DNA from: Tetraselmis striata
Taxonomy: Eukaryota; Chlorophyta; Chlorodendrophyceae; Chlorodendrales; Chlorodendraceae
NCBI GenBank assembly: GCA_006384855.1
Contig: VCJN01002043.1
Coordinates: 51,657-115,656, forward strand
Length of the DNA: 64,000 bases
Direction of reading: 5' to 3'
The notes beneath the pieces are model-generated. The model saw nothing but the letters and a program-made list of their open reading frames with translations. It was not told the DNA's origin and searched no databases. Shown piece after piece: positions 44,501 to 56,826 of the stretch. How positions within the stretch are numbered: position 1 is the stretch's first letter; each line of letters opens with the position of its first letter. The translations under genes and the position numbers were made by a program.

Positions 44501-46072
44501 GCCTCTCCATGACGAGGTACAGAGCGCCCAGAGTGCGCGGCAGGTGCTCCATGGTGGGCAGCATGCTCAGCAGCTGCATTGCCCCCTCTGCCATGGACCG
44601 AGGGGGCGGCTTGATTCAGCGCTTTCGGGCAGCTTTCCGGATGGTGCATTGGCAAGAGGCAGAAACGGAGGCGATAGACCTGCCAGGCCACAGCTTCTCT
44701 GTTTTGTGTGGAGGAGGTGCCCCGGGCGGGAGAGGGCGGGAGAGGGGGGGGGGGGGGGGGGGGGAGGGGGGCGCACCGATGCCTTTCAGCTGCTGCAGAA
44801 CAACAACTTCTCTCAGGACAGACGTTGCGTTGGACCTCCCCAGAAAGTTGTCCACCTGATGTGGAGGGCGGGCCCGTCCACGGCAGGGAGTTAGGCAGAG
44901 GGACAAGGATCACCGATGCCTTCGTGACTGTGTTGCTGTCGGACAGATCCGTGGATCTTCCCAATCCCCGACGACACCTTTCCCAAAGTTGCCTGGATCG
45001 CGCGCCAGGAGCACCCAAAAAACATCGGACGTGATCGCGCGCACCGCACCTTCTTGATGGCCACGTCCTTGCCGGTCATCTTGTCGACGGCAGCCACGAC
45101 CCAGCCCTGCTGCCCCTTGCCGATCAGGGCATCCCATGCGCGCACTGTCAGCCAAGGGCCGGCATGCCGCGAGGGGCGACTCGCCCGTGGTCCCAACTCG
45201 CACGTTTACAGCGGAAGGTGCGCTGCGGCTCTCCGCTTTGCTACTGTATCTATGGATGTTTCCAGCCCATCCAGCAGCCCGGTCACCTACCCATTCAATG
45301 AAGCCACCCGCAATCCTCCCCCACTCACCGCTCACTGCCTCCTGCAATCCATTGTATGCATCCACGCAGTGCTTCCGCCTATCTTGGTATCTACATGATT
45401 GCCCAGGCCGCTGCTGAGGGTTGAGGCACACGTGCTGCATGAAATAGGGGTGTGGGCTGGGGGTTCAGAGGACGCGCTGTTGCCCCCAGCTCACCTTGCG
45501 GATGATCTCGTACCGGGAAGCGTCGCTGAAGTGCACCTCGCTATAGTTGTTGAAAAATGCTGCATGGTCAATGGGCTGCTCACGGCGGAATTATTGCAGA
45601 GGGGGCAGGGTCAGGAAGGTCACACAGTGCTGGGTCGCAAAACGGGGGTGCACATCAACGTGTAGGTGTCCTTTTGTTCCAGCGATTGAAGGGTGGGAAC
45701 GGGCGAGGTGATAACAAGCCAGATATCACACCAACTTCCCACCTTGAGCATCGACGGCGTGAGCCCAAGCTTGAAGTCACCACACTTGGTAGGGAGCCTC
45801 GACACGCGCCCGCTGTCGGGCCTCAACCCCCGCGGGGAGTGATCGGCCGGGCTGTCGCCACCCAGTCGGCCCACAGCATCTTCCGCTCCTCCCCCCGCGT
45901 CGCCGCCGCCTCGCCGCGAGCGCGAATTGCCAGAGATTGGGAGCGAATTACTGCCTGCAATCGCCTTGAGCTGCCCGTCCAGCCACGTCGAGCCCGCCGA
46001 GGCAGACGCGAAGGCGGTGAGCGTGCTGAGTGCCAGGATCACGCGAAACCGCCGCCGGCATGCCCTCGACAT
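41591..46072 (-). CDS. Divergent CK2-like protein kinase with N-terminal signal sequence
   Basis: Firm exons are 46072-45743, 45575-45495, about 45146-45050, 44855-44777, 44587-44481, 44327-44268, about 44150-44005, 43431-43213 and 41809-41591. The protein starts MSRACRRRFRVILALSTLTA, a basic stretch then a hydrophobic one, like a signal peptide or anchor. Kinase landmarks follow: RYEIIRK, Gly-loop IGKGQQGWVVA, VAIKK lysine, YLVMERL hinge, catalytic loop VVHQDISIWNIM, LIDFGYARP, ELDIWYMGMSILAIAQGQHF and MMHWDIAQIPTAAELL. The loop has HQD for HRD but keeps Asp and Asn, so activity is plausible. HFFQGDGGRTETKRIA recalls the CK2-type motif after subdomain IX. The acceptors before IGKGQQG and before the HQD exon do not fit phase cleanly, so indels are possible. 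The extreme C-terminus is unresolved. Confidence 0.75.
42667..42738. repeat. Telomere-like foldback inside a kinase intron
   Basis: Outer arms ATGCTAGGG and ATGCTAGG flank GGGTTTTAGGG on one side and CCCTAAAACCC on the other, separated by ATAGATTTTTAAACCGTA. The TTTTAGGG/CCCTAAAA words equal the Chlamydomonas-type telomere repeat, here arranged as an inverted pair. A 23-base G tract lies nearby (42519-42541). Confidence 0.6.
43880..43945 (-). repeat. tRNA-like sequence (SINE head or tRNA pseudogene)
   Basis: On the minus strand there is a perfect B-box GGTTCGATTCC (43899-43889) inside a T-arm CCGGG-loop-CCCGG. An A-box-like TTCACTCGGTAGAGC (about 43935-43921) has a pairable D stem GTTC/GAGC. 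Between them GGGCTCTTGGG resembles a Lys-CTT anticodon region. The 3' acceptor CTCTCCC has no matching 5' strand and the variable loop is missing, so it is not a functional tRNA. It sits in a kinase intron. A tRNA-derived SINE is the simplest reading. Confidence 0.5.
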
Positions 46073-48385
46073 GGCGTCCCGGGGCGGTCTGATGAAAACT
46101 AGATACATCCAGCACAACCTGACAGAATTAAATGCTCGATTATTATCGCTTCATAAAATATAATACACCGCGCCTTCCGATTCACCAGCTTCGGCACCGT
46201 CCCCTGCTGCCCGCGCTGCTGGCCGTGAGCCAGCCTGCTGCGCCAAGCGAAGTCCGATACGGATAAGCTTCTGCTACCGAATTCGTGCTGTGTAGGTCGC
46301 GAACATCGACGAAGTGCTTTCGTGAAGAGTGGGATGTCTTGACGGCCTTATCATGGCGGGTTCGGCCGGGTCATCAGCTCACCCATGACACGCAAGAATG
46401 CATGACACGCGCCTTGGGTTGCGCCAAGGGTTGGCGCTCTGTGGTGCCTGAGGTCAAGATTCTGCGCGTGCGTGATCTCCCCTTGGACCCGATGACGGCG
46501 ACGGCGACGCCTATCGATGCTGCGTTGTCGCCGCGGAGCCGGCCCGGTGAGAAGGTTGAGTGCCCGGGGGGGGCGGACTTTCTAGTACTGACTCTTTTAT
46601 ACAGCTCCTAGGAGGCTGCTCGAGCGCCAAGATTGTGAGATATCCTGCACCCGTTATTTACTATTCGTCACGCGCATCAGATTTTTCGCGGCAGGCCCGC
46701 CCAGCAGATAGCGATTATAGCGATTGATATTGATTTAATATCAATCATAAATAAAAATGTATTTGTCAGTATATCCAATAATATAATATAATAATATATA
46801 ATATATATCGTCACCGGCCCCTTGCGCGCTAATTCAGATGTTACATGTTTTCGTCGCTCCTGTATGATATAAATATATAAGGATTAAAGGCGGATACGGT
46901 CCATATGAGCACGGTCGCGCGAGCTCTTTCGCTTCAACATCATATAGCAGCAATCCATTCCCCGCTAGCGCGGCGGCGGCGGCGGCGCGCGTTTTTGGCG
47001 ACGTGACCGCGAGCAGGGGACGAGCAGTGGAGTGGCACGGCGCGGCAATGACGATGTAGCGACTATATGGTGGTGAGTAACGTCGTAGTCGCTTTTAGTA
47101 CGCAGCGCAGCACCGAATGTAAAGCGACGAGCAGATGTCCGCAGCGCCTGGAGGTAGTGACTTTTTATACTATAGTTATATGGAGATCCGCTATTAATTG
47201 CAGCTTTAATTGTAGCATTGATAATTGTAGTATATTATTGTTTATTCAGTCACTATCTTCTTGGTAGTAATCCGTGGTGTGTGGAGTTGCTTCGAGGCGT
47301 TACACGCTAAGACTTGTCCCACTGTTGAATTCAGAAAATGATGTAGCAACTTAACCTCAGGAATCGACCGTGCTACTTGCAAGGTGTGGCAAGCGCACTG
47401 CTAGACAACCATTCGCCTCGTCCTTGAGTTTTCCCGCCAAGGCCCCTGACACCAGGTTCTGCCTTAGCCACGGCAAGGGTCATTTTCCTGACGGCGTTAA
47501 TGTTCGTGCGCTGCGCTGCGGCACGGGTACGGGCTTGGGAGTTTTGCTTACTGGGGGCAGCGATTGCGTCAGAGTACGTCCCTCTGCCCCCAGCCTGCGT
47601 CTGGCAGCATATCTGCACTATCTGTGGGCGGTGACGTGGTGGCGCAACCGAGACGGAGCACATCCCCGAGCAACACTGCCAACAGCAGCTGGATGTACTT
47701 GTATTGGGCTTGGAAGCATCATGGGGGAAATTGCAGGAGGACAATAACACAAGGGACGGACTTATTGCATATATTGTTTTTACGCGTGGTGATATATTAC
47801 AACAGATGATCGCATGCTGATCAGCTTGTCGGTCGACTCACCCATGGAACATCTTTCCACGAGGTGCTGTTGAGCCAAGATGTAATATAAAGCTACAAAA
47901 CTATAATGACGATGGACTTGACATATTTATAAACATTGCAGCAACCAATTGGTCACAAATGACGAGACTGAACCACCCATCTACCAAACAAATTGCAGTG
48001 CGCACACTTCAACACCCCGACAGACTGCCCTGCCGATGTCGTAGACATATACTGTCTACACATTATTATCATACCAACCGCGAGCACGATTGATTGATTG
48101 ATGTACAGCATGGGCGGCGATTGATTGATTGATTGATTGGTTGATGTAAAGCATGGGCGGCAAAGCGCTGGATTTCGCCTTGTTCCGGGGACGTTGCGCA
48201 ACGCCTCGACTGGAGTGGAGGGAGGGGGGGGGAGGGGTAGTCGGCGTGGCTCAACAGTGGGAATCGTTACAAACACACAAACACACTGCGCCGGAACCCG
48301 ACTGCTGCAACAGTTACTTCTACTTTACATGGCCGACCTGCTGGCGCCTCGGCCAGCTGGTCGGCGGCAGCCGGAGCTCCGACTT
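46073..48385. other. Gene-poor stretch between kinase and TMEM131-like gene
   Basis: No recognised protein. AT-rich tracts lie at 46730-46880. An ATTG-type microsatellite occurs at about 48087-48140. Short ORFs, such as 47370-47747 on both strands, are mirror frames without family motifs. A TGTAA candidate for the neighbouring gene lies at 48329-48325 on the minus strand. Confidence 0.45.
48325..48329 (-). promoter_or_regulatory. Candidate poly(A) signal TGTAA of the TMEM131-like gene
   Basis: On the minus strand TGTAA lies 57 bases after the stop codon at 48386, a plausible position for the green-algal poly(A) signal. Confidence 0.45.
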
Positions 48386-51300
48386 TCACTGCCATCCTGC
48401 CTCGCCGACGTCTGGCAGCTCCCCGTCGTCCACCTCGTCCAGGTCCATCTCGCCCGACAGGTCCGCGAGCGAATCGTCCGAGATGCCGGCGGCCCCCCAA
48501 GGAGTGCCGCCGCCGCCGGGGGCGCGCACCGCCGGCGGGGGGCGGCCGCGCGAGTTGAAGAGCGAGAAACCGCCACCGAAGGGCGCGGGCGCCAGCATGT
48601 TGGGGCGCAGGTACGAGACGGGGAAGGCGCCGCCGCCAAGGAGGTCCTCGCCCTCGCCCTCGTCGCCGCCGAGAAGGCCGTGCGGAAGCGGCGACCCGCC
48701 GGGGCCGCCGTCGAGAAAGAGGCTGCCCTGGAAGGTGCCGCCGCCAAGCTGCGCGGCCGGCGGGACCAAGGAGCCGGGGCCGGCGGCGCTTCCCCAGATG
48801 GAGTACACCGAGTCGGGGATGCCCGCGGCGGCGCCCAGCTGATCAAGCGTGCGGCCGGGGGTCGGCAGCGGTGTCCCGGCGCCACTTACGGCTGACGACG
48901 GCGTCGGTAGCGGCAACAGGCTCTCGGGCAGGCCCGGCATGCCGGGCACCCCGGGTTGGGAGAAGCTGAAGCCGCCGCCGCCGCCCCAGCCGGGCGCTGA
49001 GTCGGGCTCGAGCTGCTCGTGCGGTGCGCTCTCGGGCTCTAGCTCCTCCAACAGCAGGGAATTGTCGCCGGCGGGCAGCCACTCCGAGCACACCGGCGCT
49101 AGCTCGCCCGGCGTCTCGGCAACCGGTGTGGCGGGGGTTGCTGCCACCGCCGCCGCCTCGGCGCGGCCGCCGCCGACGGCGTGCGCTCTTGGGGGTGCTC
49201 CCGTCCACGGCTGGGGAGGAAAGGGGGGGGGGGGGGGGGGGGGTGATTAATTGCTCCGATCAACCAACACTTCGTAGCACTTCGCAACACTAGTTTACAT
49301 TCGCTATTCGAGCATATAAATGCATACATCATTGGCACGTCCAAAAGGGCCTTTGCGGGGTGAATATGGTCACCTGGAGGGCTGAGCGCGTCGGCGCCCA
49401 GCTGCGGGCTGGCGAGTGCCCCCGGCACGTGGGGCGCGGTGGGGGTGGTGCCGCTGGCGGGCGAGGCACGGCTGTTGGCGCCACTGGCGGGTTTGCTGTG
49501 CGGCTGCTGGCCGCCTGCAGGCATGATGACGCCGAGGTTGGGCGCCGCTGAGGTTTGCAGCGGCGTCAGCAGCGCGGCGTGCGCCATGCGCTTGGCGCCC
49601 GGCGCACGGGCAACGGCAGTAGCGCCGGGCCCAGTCTCCTCCGTGGCGGAGGTGATCCGGCGGCCAGCCTCCGCCGGGTGCACCGGCGGCTTAGCGCTCG
49701 GAGCGGTCGGCGGCCGCCTCGACGCGACCGACATCGCGGCGGCCGCCGCCTGTCGGGCTGCTGCCGCCGCAGCGGCATTCACAGCCGAGCCCTGTATCGG
49801 AGGGAATGAATGCACCCTGGCCGGGGCTGTCGGCACGGGAGCTGTGGCCGGCGAGTCGAGCGCTACGGTTGCAGCCGCTGACGCCCTTGCCGGTGGCGGT
49901 GGAGGCGGCAGCGGCGGGGCGGCTGGTGGTGGCGGAGACGGCGGTGCTGTGGCTGCGGCGGCGAACGCCGCGGGCCGCTCCTCGGCTGCATCCCCATCTT
50001 CCTGCTGATGCTTGCGCAGCTTGACGGGGGAGCCATGGGGCAGCGATACGGGCGTAGCGGGCGCTATGGCTGGCGACGGTGCCTCGAGCAGCACGGCGCT
50101 GGGCGGGCGCTGGTGGGGTCTCGGCGTGGCGCCGCCCTCCTCGCCGACCGCTGTGTCGGAGCCCTTCTTGCGGCGCCGGCGTCGGGTGGCGCGGCTATCC
50201 GCTGTGTCGAAGCAGTCTTGGCCGACGCTCCTGTACAAGGTGAGGGGTGGCGGGGCAGCGAGGGTCAGATTGTTGCTTCCCCCGACTACGGGTAGCCATC
50301 CAACCTTGGCCGCGCTGAGTGTACGCGATGCGACGACAAAATGGATGTCCCGGTAAATGTTTTACTCGCGAGTAACTACCGGTATGTATGTTTTACTCGC
50401 AAGTGACATACGTGGGCCAACGTCAGAAAGGGGGGGGGGGGGGGGGGCACTTGTCCGCTTCGTGGCTAACTGAGGTGTCCTCCGAGATGGCGGGGACGGG
50501 CGTGGCCTCCGTTAGCTGGGTGTCGCTGGAGGAGCTGCTGGCGCTGAGGCTGCCGACGGATCCCGACTGCGCTGCCCCCCTCTCGACCACCTCGTCGAGC
50601 GCCACCTCGGCCGCCGTGCCGGCAGGGGCAGGCGTCTCGACGGGAGCCTTCCCGACCTTGCTGGGCTGTGACTTGTGTTGCTGCTGCTGCTTGGCCTTGA
50701 GGTGCTCCGCGTGCAGGATGGCATACTGCCGCGCGGTCTCCGCCTCCGCCGCCTTGCGGTCTTCCTCCGACTGTGGCTTGGGCTCCAGATGGTAGTTCGG
50801 GGCACAGAGGCCGACATCGAATCGCAGCACCCAGCTAACGGATAGCACAGTGACGATGCCCAGAAGGAGGCAGCCGACAATGACCAGCGCGCGATAGAAC
50901 GCGTCAGCATGCGCAAGAACCAGCTCAGAGTGCATCACCTCCAGCACGCGGCGCTCTACCTCCGCCGTGATCACGAACTCCTCGACGCCGTGCTTGGCCT
51001 CGTATACGAGGCGCACCGCGGTGCGCGGCGCGTGCGGCTGCGGCCAGTACACCATGCTGTACTGGTAGTTGTGCCCCGGCGGCAGCCAGAAGCGGCCGTC
51101 CGGGCCGCAGCGCTGCAGCTGGAAGCCGCCCACCATGCACGAGGGCACGTCCGCGCCGTTCCCCTGCCAAGGAAAAAACGGCACAGCAATCGAGCGGGGA
51201 ACTAAGTCTCGTATCCCATATATCGAAGACAGGGCAGCGCGTATTTACAGGCATTGGGCGATACGATTTTTATGGCAGCTCTCTTGGATGATCCGATATA

Positions 51301-54300
51301 TCATCATGGCACGAACAATGATTATACCACTTCCCCGATTGAGCATGATTCAATGCCCGACCAAGGGCGAGGGGCACGCACCTTGAGGGGCAGCAGGTAG
51401 ACGTTGGTGGTGGTGAGCTGGATGTTGCCGCGGTTCAGGGTGTAGAAAGAGAAGCGCGTCCAGGGCGGCCAGCGCAGGCCTGGGTCGTCCATCCCGAGCA
51501 CCTGTCCGTCCCGCAGGCCCACCATTTCACCGGTGACGTCGAGGTGAAGCGGGCCCTCGTTGTCGGGGTCGTGCAGCCGGATGTCGAGCTCGCCGGCGAG
51601 GCCTTGCCCCTTCACCTCCAGCATCTCCACGAACGTCAAGTTGTTGCGGATCGGCAGCACCGCCTGGAGAAACTCGTCGTGGTGCTTCTGGGGCGCAAAC
51701 TCGATGGGGCCCAGCCGCAGCGTTTGCATCGGCTGCAACACGGCCGCCAGCACCGCGCCAGGGGAGAAGCGAAACGCGGCGCCGCGGCCCGACTTATAAC
51801 TGTCGGCGCCCGTCGTGCTCATCCTGCAGTTCTCGCACTTAATGGAGTTGGAGAAGGCGCTGTCGGGGCCGCACATGCTGCAGGGCATGAAGCCGTGCGA
51901 GGTGCTGTCGTCGACGCGCGAGAGCCCCTCCGAGCCCCGGTCGTTGAATCGGGGTGCGAGCAGCGCCACCGCCACCGGTCTCGGGCTAGGGTTGGTCACC
52001 TGGATAACGCCCAGCGAGGAGTCCCCCACCTGTGCACATCGAGGAGCGTGTCGACCTGGGCTCAGTGACACGCCGTCTTTACTTCTCGGGCTTGCGCAGA
52101 CAGTCGGGAGGCGCGCGACCTCAGGCTGGGCCGGAGAGAAAAATGGGGAGGAAGGGGATGTGGGGGTCCACCTCCGTCTGGTGAAACTCCAGCACCTCCG
52201 ACGTCAGGATGGAGGGGCGCTGCAGGCTGGCGCGTACGTTGAGCACGTAGCCGGCCACAACGTCTGTATGGATGGTCACCGTCGCGCGCACCTCGCCGCC
52301 GGTGGAGTGCAGCAGCAGGCGCCAGGCCTCCTCGCGCGCTCGCAGCGTCTGCACAGCCACCCGGAGCAGCGATTAGCAAGGGCACATGCCAAAAGGAAGA
52401 AAGTCTGCTGTCATAAATTAAGGAACTATTTCAGGAAGCCGAAGTACGGATATCATCATGTGGAAGGATGTCCTTGGTTAGACTGGCAGGCTCGAGATGC
52501 GCGGCGGGGACTGCGATGGGGGGTCAAGGGCCATGCGGGGGAGGAAGAGGCGAGCCGCAGAATGCTGTACCTTCTCGTCCGCCAGGCTGAGCTGGCCGTC
52601 CAGCACCAGCCTCATCGCAGCCGCCTGGTCAAAGCTGTCCTCCGCGAGGCGCTCTTGCTTGGCGGCCGCGCCCGCGTCAAACTCGAGCATGCCCAGGTGC
52701 ACGCGCTTGCCGGGCGGGATGGTGGTGTTGCCGAGCACCAGGCGCAGACGTGGGTCGGAGGTCGTCACCGCCGTCACGGTCAGGGGGCGCGTGTAGGTGG
52801 AGCGCGCCATCAGCGGCGTCGTGCGAGGCTGCAGGAGGGGCCCGGGGGAAGAGGGGTCAGACAGACAGACGAACTAACGAGTGTTGATAATAGTGAGAGT
52901 AACAACTATAAAGCTGAATGATAGTCTTGCACTGGCTTACATCCTCTGCCCAATTGCAGTACAATAAATACATATATATATATATATATCTAATATAAAT
53001 AAATATATAGTATATATATAGTATATATATAAATGTATACATATAAGTGTACATATAAATATAAAGAAATACACACATATGTGTGTATATGTACACACGT
53101 GTATATGAAGCGAGGAATAGTATTGCATCGACTGCAGCAATATATATCGCCACCATCATCAGTGGCGCATGGGGAGCAGCTGAGGTCGCTCGCGTCCCGG
53201 CGCAGGCAGGGGGAGCGCTCACCATGCCGGGGTAGCAGCCCTCAAAGCGCACCATTGCTGGCGCGATGTTGAGGCTGCCAACCAGCGAGTGGTAGAGCAC
53301 CGGGATCGAGTGCCGCTCCTTGGGCGTGACCACCACCACTTCCCCGCTCGCTGAGCGCTCCTCCCCGGCGGTCAGCTCTGCGGTGAAGGCTGCCGTCTCA
53401 CCGGGCGACAGCACGAGCGCCACCGTGGAGCTGTGCCCTGCGGCGCCGGACACTAGCCAGGGCGCAGCTGCCGCCGCGGCAGCGGCTTTGCCGTCCCCGT
53501 CTCCATCACCGCCTGCCAGGCGAAGGCCCGGGGCGCCGTCGGTGACGTGCGCGTCCAGTAGACCGTCAGGTTTCCCCTCCGCCTCACCTTCCGCCGGCTT
53601 GTCGTCCGCTTCAGGGTATGGCTGTGGGTCTGGCTGGCCGCCGCCGGGCGAAAAGAGGTCCCAAGAGCCACCGTGCTTGGGGCGCAGCAGCGCGCCAGAT
53701 TCAGCGTAGACACCGTCCAGGCGCAGCCGGACGTCCGGCAGCGTCGACTCGATGCTGCCCACCTCGATGGCCACCGGGTTGGGGTTGGTCACGTTGAAGC
53801 TGAGTGCGCGCGCCTCGTTGACGCCAATCATGCCAAAGTCGATGGCGCCGCCGGCCGCGGTGGCGTGTAGCCCGGACCCCGACGGCTCCGCAAGCCGGTG
53901 GCCTAGCGGCGGCGGCAGTGTGTAGTGCAGCCGGCCGTGCAGCACCTTGAGCGGGATGGACAGCAGGGTGGCGTTGGTGGAGATGATCAGGTACGCGGTA
54001 AACGCGAGGTCGGACGAGTTGGAGGTGAACGTGAGGTGGATGGGCGGGGAATGGGCGTCGGCGGCTAGGACCCGGCCCTGGGGGAAGGAGTCCACGGTGA
54101 AGGCGGGGTCTGTGGGGTTGGCAGCGTAGATCTTCACGGGCTGCGGGAACCAGTTGGTGATGAGCAACTCGTGGCGCGTCACGCGCCCCTTGCGAGCCTC
54201 AAAGGTCGCGTTCTTTCCGCTGAAGCCAAAGGTGCCGTGCAGCACGCGCGCGCGGTACGGCACCTCCACCGCGTGCCGGCTTTCATTGGTCATCACATAT

Positions 54301-54555
54301 AGCTTGCCGGAGAAGCGGCCCTGCGCCGCGCCCATGTACGTTGCGGTCGCCACCGACCTTTCTGTCGTGCCCTCCAGGATCTGCCCCTTGCGGAACTGCA
54401 GCCCCAGGAGCGGGTCCGGCGCCGCCGGCACCACGTCCAGCACCTCTACCGCGCGCAAGCCCGCGTTCAACACCACCACCTGCACCGTGTGCATCTCCTC
54501 CGCAAAGGTCAGCGTGCCTGTGAGGGCATAGAGAGGGATAAGAAGAAGGGGGCAA

Positions 54556-54598
<43 letters not shown>

Positions 54599-56826
54599 CA
54601 GTCAGGCCTCTTGCCATTCTCCTTCTTGTAACAGGCACTAGGCAAGGGGAGCGCGCACAGCAGGCGCGGCCGCAGGGAAAAGAGATTCCGACGGCAGGGG
54701 CCAACTGTGCGCCAGGAAAGACGAATGTGGACAGTAATGGACGCACTGGCTTGCAAAGGGGGGAATGATAGGCAATTGCTAGACGCCAGGCACCATGTGT
54801 TCCCACTCAGGTACTGCCAACACCTCCCTGGGTACCATATTATGGTCGACGCATGCGCTTCGCGGCGGCGCCTTTGCATTGAGCGTCGCACACCGGTATA
54901 TTTGCACAAGCGGCATGATGGTGGTGGTGGAGTGCAGAAGGGGGAAAGGGGGGGGGGGGGGGGGGTGGCGCAGGCCCCCACCAAAGTCCAGCTCAGACTG
55001 CGCCGCGTGCACACCGTCGGCGATGGCAGCGATACTCACAGGGATGACGATGGTGTCGTGGTCGGTGACAATGTAGACGCGGCCGGAGAAGTACCCCACC
55101 TCAACCGCCTGGAAGTCAACCTGCATGATGACCTTTTGGTGGGCGGGCTTCACCTGCCACTTGGAGGCTGCGCCGCGGCTCAGCTGCCGGGGCAGTGCGC
55201 ACGTGCAGTCAGCGACACGCCCACGCCGCTAAGCGATTCACCATCTCAAGCCATCGGAAAGTACACACGAGTACTGCGTGCTGGCGGCAGGAACAGAGGG
55301 CACTGTCAAATTTGTGACACTCCTTGTCCGCGTTGATGTGCGGGCACCTGGAAGATTGTTACCGTCTAAGACTGTTGGGGTCGGGCACCGGACCTTCTTT
55401 AAATTATGCGATGTATATCGTCTTTAATTAGTCCTGACAATTAGTCCTGATTGTATATACCATTTTTAAGTCAGTCCTGATGATATCGCCTCACGACGAG
55501 CCGTGAAAAGCGACCTACAGGATGATTTCCTATGAGTTCCTATAGGATGGCTTCTTGTGCACCGCCGGTACGTGATGCAGTTGGAGCCGCTTTTGGATAT
55601 CGAATGGGGGCATTGCTAACATGCTGCCCTGCCTGCCACCTACTGCACATGACCCCCATCTGTTGCGCGCACTGGGTGTGCATGATAACAATAGTCATGC
55701 ACATCGTGTGCGTGTCAAACGGGCAGTGTGGGTGCAAGGGATGGCGGTGGGAGCACCCTTTGGCCGCCGGAGGGGAGCACCAGGCCCAGGAACGGCTGGT
55801 CTGCGTAGATCTCCTTCACGGTGAGCACCTCGCTGTGCGGGTTGTACAGTGTCAGATCGAAGATGTCGGCCATGCCTTTCAGCACCTGTCACCGGGAGGA
55901 TGGTAAAAGTAGGGGGGGGGGGGGGTGAGACGCGACAAGTCACCTGGGTGGGGCCAGGACCGGAGGAGACGCGGATTGACAGCCACGCGTGCATAGGTGG
56001 CGTTTGGAAGGGAAGGGCTGTAAGAGGACTCAGGGTTTGCCTGAAACCCTAAATAAGGGGAGAGACGGTTGGGGGAAACTTGAAGGAGCGAGCACGGGAA
56101 CGGGTCCGGTGGTGTGTGACGGGTGCTGGGGCCAGGGTCAGGCTGCACCTTGGCGCCGTACAGCGGGAAGGCCACGTAGGGGCGACTCCACCCCGGTGGC
56201 GCGCATCTTCACCGAGAAGCTGCCCCGCGAGGTGTACACCACCAGCTTGGCCTCCACGCCGCCCAGCAGGTGCGGCAGGTACTCCACCGTCAGCTCCTGG
56301 GACCCGCCGACAGGGACCTCCACGTTCTGGAAGCCGACCGTGCTGAACTGGCTGTTGTCGGCGTGCGCGCCGGTGACGTGCAGCGCTGAGGCGCCGCGGT
56401 TGGTGACGGTGAGGGTGTGGAGCTTGGGGCTGGGGGGCGCGGAGCAGGGCAGAGGGGGGCAAGCCAGGACTTCAGGGAGCGGAATCGACCAGCCCCCCAG
56501 CAGGGTAGGCAACGCACCCATGCTGCCCCCACCCGGGTCCCTCACCGCCAGGCAGAAGAGGCAACACAGCTGGCAATCTCTGGAGATGGGGAGGCAGGGA
56601 GAGGGCGAGGGTGGGAGCCAGACCTGCAGAGATGGGCCTCGCCCCAGTCTATCGCCGACTCGGACAGGTGGATGGAGGACATCGGGTCGCCGGCGCCCGC
56701 CCAGTTGCCGTCGCCCGTGGCCGGCGCGCCCTGCCGCTCCGCCTGCTGCTGCACGCCGCATTCGCCCGAGCACAGCAGCGGGCCGTCGTACTCCTCGGTG
56801 TCCTCCGTGCCCTCGCGGTGGCTCAT
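48386..56826 (-). CDS. TMEM131-family single-pass membrane protein, with a one-base frame break
   Basis: Exons: 56826-56624, 56429-56149, 55885-55757, 55183-54982, 54517-53223, 52828-52571, 52348-52172, 52029-51382, 51163-50451, 50230-49374 and 49140-48386. They give about 1,838 residues if one surplus base is ignored; human TMEM131 is similar in size. Repeated PapD/Ig-like modules form the lumenal part: SAIDWGEAHLC, DLTLYNPHSEVLTV, SELDFG joined to TLTFAEEMHTV, and the family hallmark IDFGMIGVNEARALSFNVTN. One membrane helix (about 1155-1178, ALVIVGCLLLGIVTVLSVSW) precedes a low-complexity cytoplasmic tail ending ELPDVGEAGWQ. Animal TMEM131 helps procollagen leave the ER; the algal cargo is unknown. 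In exon 56429-56149 the frame breaks between VES and YVAFPLYGAK at a four-base G run (56179-56182). The N-terminal signal exon, probably near 57010-57080 (LLAVAVVLLLLAAVGMQ), is unresolved. Confidence 0.88.
54556..54596. repeat. 41-base G tract (C on the sense strand) in a TMEM131-like intron
   Basis: This is the longest homopolymer of the window. It lies 39 bases upstream (in sense) of the acceptor at 54518. A second tract of 18 bases (54948-54965) lies in the same intron just after the donor at 54981. Confidence 0.9.

Noticed and set aside
47370-47750. Mirror ORFs of 125 codons on both strands
   Set aside because: Equal length on both strands with no family motif or splice partner; typical of GC-rich chance ORFs.
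48137-48895. 252- and 229-codon plus-strand ORFs
   Set aside because: They are shadows of the GC-rich last exon of the TMEM131-like gene on the minus strand.
48843-49208. Arg-rich minus-strand frame as the last TMEM131-like exon
   Set aside because: The alternative acceptor at 49141 joins in phase to a longer frame with an acidic, Ser-rich tail; the Arg-rich frame looks like an out-of-frame reading.
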